Assembly: GCF_029227915.1 (NCBI RefSeq)
Contig: NC_079883.1
Location: 31,002,001-31,066,000, forward strand
Source of the DNA: Hydractinia symbiolongicarpus
Taxonomy: Eukaryota > Cnidaria > Hydrozoa > Anthoathecata > Hydractiniidae
DNA: 64,000 nt
Direction of reading: 5' to 3'
The position numbers and the translations under genes were made by a program. A model generated the notes under the pieces. It was not told the origin of the DNA and searched no databases. It was given only the letters and a program-made list of their open reading frames with translations. Below, piece after piece: positions 1-9,832 of this stretch. Within the stretch, counting starts at the first letter, position 1. Each line of letters starts with the position of its first letter.

Positions 1-203
1 CCCGGGATTTACGGGAAATCGCGGGTTTTCGTTTGCCGGCGATTAAACTTCTTTTATTCAGCGTCTCATCAAAAATGAAAACATTCTTGAAAACTACAAG
101 TCTTATGCGTTTTAGTGGTGAAAAAATAATTTAAAAAATCGTTCCGGAAATGAGTTTACTCACAAGGTACTTTCTTTGTATACATTCGACTATACGGGCC
201 AAG

Positions 204-406
204 CCCGGGATTTACGGGAAATCGCGGGTTTTCGTTTGCCGGCGATTAAACCTCTTTCATTAAGCGTCTCATCAAAAATGAAAACATTTTTGAAAACTAC
301 AAGTCTCATGCGTTTAAGTGGTAAAAAAAAAATTTAAAAAATCGTTCGGGAAATGAGTTTACTCCCTGGGTACTTTCTTTGTATACATTCGACTATACGG
401 GCCAAG
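204..406 (+). repeat. Reference class A monomer with internal landmarks
   Basis: This 203-bp unit is a good reference for class A. Landmarks in order: CCCGGG 204-209; AATCGC 220-225 facing GCGATT 242-247; GCCGGC 238-243; CCTCTTTCATTAAG 251-264; TCAAAAATG 272-280, loop AAAA 281-284, CATTTTTGA 285-293; A10 run 323-332, then TTT and A6; GAGT-TT-ACTC 355-364; GTATAC followed by ATTCGAC; and a second CGGGC hairpin arm just before the next unit. Class A is defined by ATTCGAC, GGCCAAGCCCGGG and CCTCTTTCATTAAGCGTCTCATC. The first ~75 bp is GC/CpG-rich and the rest strongly AT-rich. The choice of start (at CCCGGG) is arbitrary, as for any satellite. Confidence 0.95.
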
Positions 407-2780
407 CCCGGGATTTACGGGAAATCGCGGGTTTTCGTTTGCCGGCGATTAAACCTCTTTCTTTAAGCGTCTCATCAAAAATGAAAACATTTTTGAAAAG
501 TACAAGTCTCATGCGTTTTAGTGGTAAAAAATACTTTCAAAAATCGTTCGGGAAATGAGTTTACTCCCTGGGTACTTTCTTTGTATACATTCGACTATAC
601 GGGCCAAGCCCGGAATTTACGGGAAATCGCGGGATTTCGTTTGCCGGCGATTAAACGTCTTTCATTAAGCGTCTCATCAAAAATGAAAACATTTTTGAAA
701 ACTGCAAGTGTCATGCGTTTTAGTGGTGAAAAAATAATTTAAAAAATCGTTCGGAGAAATGAGTTTACTCCCTGGGTACTTTCTTTGTATACTTTTGATT
801 ATACGGGCCGAGTCCGGGGTTTACGGGAAATGGCGGGTTTTCGTTTGCCGGCGATTAAACTTCTTTTATTCAGCGTCTGATCAAAAATGGAAACTTTTTT
901 GAAAACTACAAGTCTCAAGCGTTTTAGTGGTGAAAAAAAAATTTTAAAAATCGTTCGGGAAATGAGTTTACTCCCTTGGTACTTTCTTTGTATACATTCG
1001 ACTATACGGGCCAAGCCCGGGATTTACGGGAAATCGCGGGATTTCGTTTGCCGGCGATTAAACCTCTTTCATTAAGCGTCTCATCAAAAATGAAAACATT
1101 TTTGAAAACTAAAAGTCTCATGCGTTTTAGTGGTAAAAAAAAAAAATCGTTCGGGAAATGAGTTTACACCCTGGGTACTTTCTTTGTATCCTTTTGACTA
1201 TACGGCCGAGTCCGGGATTTACGGGAAATCGCAGGTTTTCGTTTGCCGGCGATTAAACTTCTTTTATTCAGCGTCTCATCAAAAATGAAAACATTTTTGA
1301 AAACTACAAGTCTCATGCGTTTTAGTGGTGAAAAAAAAAAATTAAAAAATCGTTCGGGAAATAAGTTTACTTCCTGGGTACTTTCTTTGTATACTTTTGA
1401 CTATACGGGCCAAGCCCGGGATTTACGGGAAATCGCGGGTTTTCGTTTGCCGGCGATTAAACTTCTTTTATTCAGCGTCTCATCAAAAATGAAAACATTT
1501 TTGAAAACTACAAGTCTTATGCGTTTTAGTGGTGAAAAAATAATTTAAAAAATCGTTCCGGAAATGAGCTTACTCCCTGGGTACTTTCTTTGTATACATT
1601 CGACTATACGGGCCAAGCCCGGGATTTACGGGAAATCGCGGGTTTTCGTTTGCCGGCGATTAAACCTCTTTCTTTAAGCGTCTCATCAAAATTGAAAACA
1701 TTTTTGAAAACTACAAGTCTCATGCGTTTTAGTGGTAAAAAATAATTTCAAAAATCGTTCGGGAAATGAGTTTACTCCCTGGGTACTTTCTTTGTATACA
1801 TTCGACTATACGGGCCAAGCCCGGAATTTACGGGAAATCGCGGGATTTCGTTTGCCGGCGATTAAACGTCTTTCATTAAGCGTCTCATCAAAAATGAAAA
1901 CATTTTTGAAAACTGCAAGTGTCATGCGTTTTAGTGGTGAAATAATAATTTAAAAAATCGTTCGGAGAAATGAGTTTACTCCCTGGGTACTTTCTTTGTA
2001 TACTTTTGATTATACGGGCCGAGTCCGGGGTTTACGGGAAATGGCGGGTTTTCGTTTGCCGGCGATTAAACTTCTTTTATTCAGCGTCTGATCAAAAATG
2101 AAAACTTTTTTAAAAACTACAAGTCTCAAGCGTTTTAGTGGTGAAAAAAAAATTTAAAAAATCGTTCGGGAAATGAGTTTACTCCCTTGGTACTTTCTTT
2201 GTATACATTCGACTATACGGGCCAAGCCCGGGATTTACGGGAAATCGCGGGATTTCGTTTGCCGGCGATTAAACCTCTTTCATTAAGCGTCTCATCAAAA
2301 ATGAAAACATTTTTGAAAACTAAAAGTCTCATGCGTTTTAGTGGTAAAAAAAAAAAATCGTTCGGGAAATGAGTTTACACCCTGGGTACTTTCTTTGTAT
2401 ACTTTTGACTATACGGCCGAGTCCGGGATTTACGGGAAATCGCAGGTTTTCGTTTGCCGGCGATTAAACTTCTTTTATTCAGCGTCTCATCAAAAATGAA
2501 AACATTTTTGAAAACTACAAGTCTCATGCGTTTTAGTGGTGAAAAAAAAAATTAAAAAATCGTTCGGGAAATGAGTTTACTTCCTGGGTACTTTCTTTGT
2601 ATACTTTTGACTATACGGGCCAAGCTCGGGATTTACGGGAAATCGCGGGTTTTCGTTTGCCGGCGATTAAACTTCTTTTATTCAGCGTCTCATCAAAAAT
2701 GAAAACATTTTTGAAAACTACAAGTCTTATGCGTTTTAGTGGTGAAAAAATAATTTAAAAAATCGTTCCGGAAATGAGTT
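360..2780 (+). repeat. 6-monomer HOR, two copies (period ~1211 bp)
   Basis: Positions about 360-1570 and 1571-2780 repeat with an offset of 1210-1211 bp. Shared rare markers show the offset: the CTTTAAGCG variant at 461 and 1672, the TAAAAAATA(A/C)TTTCAAAAATCG tail (from 525 and 1736), the CGGAGAAATGAG insertion at about 751 and 1963, and the collapsed A-run at about 1133 and 2344. The copies differ by scattered substitutions, for example AATTGAAAAC near 1690. The CGGAGAAATGAG monomer appears again only at about 39.23 and 40.24 kb. Confidence 0.85.
1130..1150 (+). repeat. Collapsed A-tract variant (example)
   Basis: Here GTGGTAAAAAAAAAA runs directly into TCGTTCGGG. The TTT that normally splits the A-rich tract is lost, giving a monomer shorter by several bases. 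The same form appears at about 2343, 39613, 40622, 42238, 48315, 50133 and 50937. In all but the 39613 copy it is followed by the 1-bp deletion ACGGCCGAG one half-monomer later. The linked pair behaves as a haplotype that tracks HOR copying. Confidence 0.8.
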
Positions 2781-3638
2781 TACTCACAGGGTACTTTCTT
2801 TGTATACATTCGACTATACGGGCCAAGCCCGGGATTTGCGGGAAATCGCGGGTTTTCGTTTGCCGGCGATTAAACCTCTTTCATTAAGCGTCTCATCAAA
2901 AATGAAAACATTTTTGAAAACTACAAGTCTCATGCGTTTTAGTGGTGAAAAAAAAATTCAAAAAATCGTTCGGGAAATGAGTTTACTCCCTGGGTACTTT
3001 CTTTGTATACATTCGACTATACGGGCCAAGCCCGGGATTTACGGGAAAAAGCGGGATTTCGTTTGCCGGCGATTAAACCTCTTTCATTAAGTGTCTCATC
3101 AAAAATGAAAACATTTTTGAAAATTACAAGTCTCATGCGTTTTAGTGGTAAAAAATAATTTCAAAAATCGTTAGGGAAATGAGTTTACTCCCTGGGTACT
3201 TTCTTTGTATTCATTCGACTATACGGGCCAAGCCCGGAATTTACGGGAAATCGCGGGATTTCGTTTGCCGGCGATTAAACGTCTTTCATTAAGCGTCTCA
3301 TCAAAAATGAAAACATTTTTGAAAACTGCAAGTCTCATGCGTTTTAGTGGTGAAAAAAAAATTTAAAAAATCGTTCGGGAAATGAGTTTACTCCCTGGGT
3401 ACTTTCTTTGTATACATTCGACTATACAGGCCAAGCCCGGGATTTACGGGAAAAAGCGGGATTTCGTTTGCCGGCGATTAAACCTCTTTCATTAAGCGTC
3501 TCATCAAAAATGAAAACATTTTTTAAAACTACAAGTCTCATGCGTTTTAGTGGTAAAAAAAAAATTTAAAAAATCGTTCGGGAAATGAGTTTACACCCTG
3601 GGTACTTTCTTTGTATACTTTTGACTATACGGGCCGAG

Positions 3639-3841
3639 TCCGGGATTTACGGGAAATCGCAGGTTTTCGTTTGCCGGCGATTAAACTTCTTTTATTCAGC
3701 GTCTCATCAAAAATGAAAACATTTTCGAAAACTACAAGTCTCATGCGTTTTAGGGGTGAAAAAATAAATTAAAAAATCGTTCGGGAAATGAGTTTACTTC
3801 CTGGGTACTTTCTTTGTATACTTTTGACTATACGGGCCATG
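3639..3841 (+). repeat. Representative class B monomer
   Basis: This is a 203-bp unit of the second main class. It differs from class A by TTTTGAC for ATTCGAC, GGCCGAGTCCGGG for GGCCAAGCCCGGG, CGCAGG for CGCGGG and CTTCTTTTATTCAGCG for CCTCTTTCATTAAGCG. Class B units are frequently preceded by the ACACCCTGGG form of the junction. Several differences are C/T or G/A changes at CpG positions. Class B and class A units are interspersed within the HORs. Confidence 0.85.
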
Positions 3842-4966
3842 CCCGGGATTTACGGGAAATCGCGGGTTTTCGTTTGCCGGCGATTAAACTTCTTTTATTC
3901 AGCGTCTCATCAAAAATGAAAACATTTTTGAAAACTACAAGTCTTATGCGTTTTAGTGGTGAAAAAATAATTTAAAAAATCGTTTCGGAAATGAGTTTAC
4001 TCACAGGGTACTTTCTTTGTATACATTCGACTATACGGGCCAAGCCCGGGATTCACGGGAAATCGCGGGTTTTCGTTTGCCGGCGATTAAACCTCTTTCA
4101 TTAAGCGTCTCATCAAAAATGAAAACATTTTTGAAAACTACTAGTCTCATGCGTTTTAGTGGTAAAAAAAAAAATTAAAAAATCGTTCGGGAAATGAGTT
4201 TACACCATGGGTACTTTCTTTGTATACTTTTGACTATACGGCCGAGTCGGGGATTTACGGGAAATCGCAGGTTTTCGTTTGCCGGCGATTAAACTTCTTT
4301 TATTCAGCGTCTCATCAAAAATGAAAACATTTTTGAAAACTACAAGTCTCATGCGTTTTAGTGGTGAAAAAAAAAATTAAAAAATCGTTCGGGAAATGAG
4401 TTTACTTCCTGGGTACTTTCTTTGTATTCTTTTGACTATACGGGCCAAGCCCGGGATTTACGGGAAATCGCGGGTTTTCGTTTGCCGGCGATTAAACTTC
4501 TTTTATTCAGCGTCTCATCAAAAATGAAAACATTTTTGAAAACTACAAGTCTTATGCGTTTTAGTGGTGAAAAAATAATTTAAAAAATCGTTCCGGAAAT
4601 GAGTTTACTCACAAGGTACTTTCTTTGTATACATTCGACTATACGGGCCAAGCCCGGTATTTACGGGAAATCGCGGGTTTTCGTTTGCCGGCGATTAAAC
4701 CTCTTTCATTAAGCGTCTCATCAAAAATGAAAACATTTTTGAAAACTACAAGTCTCATGCGATTAAGTGGTAAAAAAAAAATTTAAAAAATCGTTCGGGA
4801 AATGAGTTTACTCCCTGGGTACTTTCTTTGTATACATTCGACTATACGGGCCAAGCCCGGGATTTACGGGAAATCGCGGGTTTTCGTTTGCCGGCGATTA
4901 AACGTCTTTCATTAAGCGTCTCATCAAAAATGAAAACATTTTTGAAAAGTGCAAGTCTTATGCGTT

Positions 4967-7804
4967 TTAGTGGTAAAAAAAAAAATTAAAAAATCGTTCG
5001 GGAAATGAGTTTACTCCCTGGGTACTTTCTTTGTATACTTTTGAATATGCGGGCCGAGTCCGGGGTTTACGGGAAATGGCGGGTTTTCGTTTGCCGGCGA
5101 TTAAACTTCTTTTTTTCAGCGTCTGATCAAAAATGAAAACATTTTTGAAAACTACAAGTCTCAAGCGTTTTAGTGGTGAAAAAAAATTTAAAAAATCGTT
5201 CGGGAAATGAGTTTACTCCCTGGGTACTTTCTTTGTATACATTCGACTATACGGGCCAAGCCCGGGATTTACGGGAAAAAGCGGGATTTCGTTTGCCGGC
5301 GATTAAACCTCTTTCATTAAGCGTCTCATCAAAAATGAAAACATTTTTGAAAACTACAAGTCTCATGCGTTTTAGTGGTAAAAAAAAAATTTAAAAAATC
5401 GTTCGGGAAATGAGTTTACACCCTGGGTACTTTCTTTGTATACTTTTGACTATACGGGCCGAGTCCGGGATTTACGGGAAATCGCAGGTTTTCGTTTGCC
5501 GGCGATTAAACTTCTTTTATTCAGCGTCTCATCAAAAATGAAAACATTTTTAAAAACTACAAGTCTCATGCGTTTTAGTGGTGAAAAAATAAATTAAAAA
5601 ATCGTTCGGGAAATGAGTTTACTTCCTGGGTACTTTCTTTGTATACTTTTGACTATACGGGCCATGCCCGGGATTTACGGGAAATCGCGGGTTTTCGTTT
5701 GCCGGCGATTAAACTTCTTTTATTCAGCGTCTCATCAAAAATGAAAACATTTTTGAAAACTACAAGTCTTATGCGTTTTAGTGGTGAAAAAATAATTTAA
5801 AAAATCGTTCCGGAAATGAGTTTACTCACAGGGTACTTTCTTTGTATACATTTGACTATACGGGCCAAGCCCGGGATTTACGGGAAATCGCGGGTTTTCG
5901 TTTGCCGGCGATTAAACCTCTTTCATTAAGCGTCTCACCAAAAATGAAAACATTTTTGAAAACTACTAGTCTCATGCGTTTTAGTGGTAAAAAAAAAAAT
6001 TAAAAAATCGTTCGGTAAATGAGTTTACTCCCTGGGTACTTTTTTTGTATACATTCGACTATACGGGCCAAGCCCGGGATTTACGGGAAATCGCGGGTTT
6101 TCGTTTGCCGGCGATTAAACCTCTTTCATTAAGCGTCTCATCAAAAATGAAAACATTTTTGAAAACTACAAGTCTCATGCGATTAAGTGGTAAAAAAAAA
6201 TTTAAAAAATCGTTCGGGAAATGAGTTTACTCCCTGGGTACTTTCTTTGTATACATTCGACTATACGGGCCAAGCCCGGGATTTACGGGAAATCGCGGGT
6301 TTTCGTTTGCCGGCGATTAAACGTCTTTCATTAAGCGTCTCATCAAAAATGAAAACATTTTTGAAAAGTGCAAGTCTTATGCGTTTTAGTGGTAAAAAAA
6401 AAAATTAAAAAATCGTTCGGGAAATGAGTTTACTCCCTGGGTACTTTCTTTGTATACTTTTGAATATGCGGGCCGAGTCCGGGGTTTACGGGAAATGGCG
6501 GGTTTACGTTTGCCGGCGATTAAACTTCTTTTTTTCAGCGTCTGATCAAAAATGAAAACATTTTTGAAAACTACAAGTCTCAAGCGTTTTAGTGGTGAAA
6601 AAAAATTTAAAAAATCGTTCGGGAAATGAGTTTACTCCCTGGGTACTTTCTTTGTATACATTCGACTATACGGGCCAAGCCCGGGATTTACGGGAAAAAG
6701 CGGGATTTCGTTTGCCGGCGATTAAACCTCTTTCATTAAGCGTCTCATCAAAAATGAAAACATTTTTGAAAACTACAAGTCTCATGCGTTTTAGTGGTAA
6801 AAAAAAAATTTAAAAAATCGTTCGGGAAATGAGTTTACACCCTGGGTACTTTCTTTGTATACTTTTGACTATACGGGCCGAGTCCGGGATTTACGGGAAA
6901 TCGCAGGTTTTCGTTTGCCGGCGATTAAACTTCTTTTATTCAGCGTCTCATCAAAAATGAAAACATTTTTAAAAACTACAAGTCTCATGCGTTTTAGTGG
7001 TGAAAAAATAAATTAAAAAATCGTTCGGGAAATGAGTTTACTTCCTGGGTACTTTCTTTGTATACTTTTGACTATACGGACCATGCCCGGGATTTACGGG
7101 AAATCGCGGGTTTTCGTTTGCCGGCGATTAAACTTCTTTTATTCAGCGTCTCATCAAAAATGAAAACATTTTTGAAAACTACAAGTCTTATGCGTTTTAG
7201 TGGTGAAAAAATAATTTAAAAAATCGTTCCGGAAATGAGTTTACTCACAGGGTACTTTCTTTGTATACATTTGACTATACGGGCCAAGCCCGGGATTTAC
7301 GGGAAATCGCGGGTTTTCGTTTGCCGGCGATTAAACCTCTTTCATTAAGCGTCTCACCAAAAATGAAAACATTTTTGAAAACTACTAGTCTCATGCGTTT
7401 TAGTGGTAAAAAAAAAAATTAAAAAATCGTTCGGTAAATGAGTTTACTCCCTGGGTACTTTTTTTGTATACATTCGACTATACGGGCCAAGCCCGGGATT
7501 TACGGGAAATCGCGGGTTTTCGTTTGCCGGCGATTAAACCTCTTTCATTAAGCGTCTCAACAAAAATGAAAACATTTTTGAAAACTACAAGTCTCATGCG
7601 TTTTAGTGGTAAAAAAAAATTTAAAAAATCGTTCGGGAAATGAGTTTACTCCCTGGGTACTTTCTTTGTATACATTCGACTATACGGGCCAAGCCCGGGA
7701 TTTACGGGAAATCGCGGGATTTCGTTTGCCGGCGATTAAACCTCTTTCATTAAGCGTCTCATCAAAAATGAAAACATTTTTGAAAACTGCAAGTCTCATG
7801 CGTT
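4967..7804 (+). repeat. 7-monomer HOR, two near-identical copies (period 1419 bp)
   Basis: Positions 4967-6385 and 6386-7804 align at an offset of exactly 1419 bp. The class C monomer, the GGGAAAAAGCGGG variant, the GGCCATGCCCGGG variant, CTCACCAAAAATG and CGGTAAATGAG all recur at that offset. Only a few differences were noticed, such as GGGTTTACG for GGGTTTTCG near 6503 and ACGGACC near 7076. High identity across 1.4 kb points to recent unequal exchange or amplification. Confidence 0.88.
5059..5260 (+). repeat. Representative class C monomer
   Basis: This 202-bp unit is marked by TTTTGAATATGCGG upstream, CCGGGGTTTACGGG, AAATGGCGGG, a CTGATC (BclI-like TGATCA) site where other classes have CTCATC, and CTCAAGCG in place of CTCATGCG. 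AATGGC breaks the AATCGC/GCGATT pairing found in other classes. Class C units recur in 0-10 kb, around 17-19 kb, 43-46 kb and 59-63 kb, usually once per HOR. Confidence 0.85.
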
Positions 7805-9832
7805 TTAGTGAAAAAAAAAAAAATTAAAAAATCGTTCGGGAAATGAGTTTACTCCCTGGGTACTTTCTTTGTATACTTTTGAATATGCGGGCCGAGTCCG
7901 GGGTTTACGGGAAATGGCGGGTTTTCGTTTGCCGGCGATTAAACTTCTTTTTTTCAGCGTCTGATCAAAAATGAAAACATTTTTGAAAACTACAAGTCTC
8001 AAGCGTTTTAGTGGTGAAAAAAAAATTTAAAAAATCGTTCGGGAAATGAGTTTACTCCCTGGGTACTTTCTTTGTATACATTCGACTATACGGGCCAAGC
8101 CCGGGATTTACGGGAAAAAGCCGGTTTTCGTTTGCCGGCGATTAAACTTCTTTTATTCAGCGTCTCATCAAAAATGAAAACATTTTTGAAAACTACAAGT
8201 CTCATGCGTTTTAGTGGTGAAAAAATAAATTAAAAAATCGTTTGGGAAATGAGTTTACTTCCTGGGTACTTTCTTTGTATACTTTTGACTATACGGGCCA
8301 TGCCCGGGATTTACGGGAAATCGCAAGTTTCCGTTTGCCGGCGATTAAACTTCTTTTATTCAGCGTCTCATCAAAAATGAAAACATTTTTGAAAACTACA
8401 AGTCTCATGCGTTTTAGTGGTGAAAAAATAAATTAAAAAATCGTTCGGGAAATGAGTTTACTTCCTGGGTACTTTCTTTGTATACTTTTGACTATACGGG
8501 CCAAGCCCGGGATTTACGGGAAATCGCGGGTTTTCGTTTGCCGGCGATTAAACTTCTTTTATTCAGCGTCTGATCAAAAATGAAAACATTTTTGAAAACT
8601 ACAAGTCTCAAGCGTTTTAGTGGTGAAAAAAAATTTAAAAAATCGTTCGGGAAATGAGTTTACTCCCTGGGTACTTTCTTTGTATACATTCGACTATACG
8701 GGCCAAGCCCGGGATTTACGGGAAAAAGCGGGATTTCGTTTGCCGGCGATTAAACCTCTTTCATTAAGCGTCTCATCAAAAATGAAAACATTTTTGAAAA
8801 CTACAAGTCTTATGCGTTTTAGTGGTAAAAAAAAAAATTAAAAAATCGTTAGGGAAATGAGTTTACACCCTGGGTACTTTCTTTGTATACTTTTGACTAT
8901 ACGGGCCGAGTCCGGGATTTACGGGAAATCGCAGGTTTTCGTTTGCCGGCGATTAAACTTCTTTTATTCAGCGTCTCATCAAAAATGAAAACATTTTTAA
9001 AAACTACAAGTCTCATGCGTTTTAGTGGTGAAAAAATAAATTAAAAAATCGTTCGGGAAATGAGTTTACTTCCTGGGTACTTTCTTTGTATACTTTTGAC
9101 TATACGGCCCATGCCCGGGATTTACGGGAAATCGCGGGTTTTCGTTTGCCGGCGATTAAACTTCTTTTATTCAGCGTCTCATCAAAAATGAAAACATTTT
9201 TGAAAACTACAAGTCTTATGCGTTTTAGTGGTGAAAAAATAATTTAAAAAATCGTTCCGGAAATGAGTTTACTCACAGGGTACTTTCTTTGTATACATTT
9301 GACTATACGGGCCAAGCCCGGGATTTACGGGAAATCGCGGGTTTTCGTTTGCCGGCGATTAAACCTCTTTCATTAAGCGTCTCACCAAAAATGAAAACAT
9401 TTTTGAAAACTACTAGTCTCATGCGTTTTAGTGGTAAAAAAAAAAATTAAAAAATCGTTCGGTAAATGAGTTTACTCCCTGGGTACTTTTTTTGTATACA
9501 TTCGACTATACGGGCCAAGCCCGGGATTTACGGGAAATCGCGGGTTTTCGTTTGCCGGCGATTAAACCTCTTTCATTAAGCGTCTCATCAAAAATGAAAA
9601 CATTTTTGAAAACTACAAGTCTCATGCGTTTTAGTGGTAAAAAAAAATTTAAAAAATCGTTCGGGAAATGAGTTTACTCCCTGGGTACTTTCTTTGTATA
9701 CATTCGACTATACGGGCCAAGCCCGGGATTTACGGGAAATCGCGGGATTTCGTTTGCCGGCGATTAAACCTCTTTCATTAAACGTCTCATCAAAAATGAA
9801 AACATTTTTGAAAACTGCAAGTCTCATGCGTT
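7805..9832 (+). repeat. Expanded third copy of the 7-monomer HOR (10 monomers, 2028 bp)
   Basis: Positions 8620-9832 align with 6592-7804 at an offset of 2028 bp, including the very similar CGTTTTAGTGAAAAAAAA endings near 7801 and 9829. The extra length lies in 7805-8619, where GGGAAAAAGCCGG and CGCAAGTTT variants appear. The result is a 10-monomer unit in place of 7, as expected of unequal crossing-over between out-of-register monomers. Confidence 0.8.

Noticed and set aside
204-406. Hammerhead ribozyme on the minus strand (TGATGAG with nearby GAAA)
   Set aside because: The core would need CTGATGA, a paired stem II and GAAA. Here the first C is T, no stem II forms between the two boxes, and class C/D monomers change CTCATC to CTGATC, destroying the motif.
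204-406. RNA polymerase III B box (GTTCGANNC) in the monomer
   Set aside because: The closest sequences are GTTCGGGAA and ATTCGACTA. Both fail key positions and no A box lies at a suitable distance, so no tRNA- or SINE-like promoter is supported.
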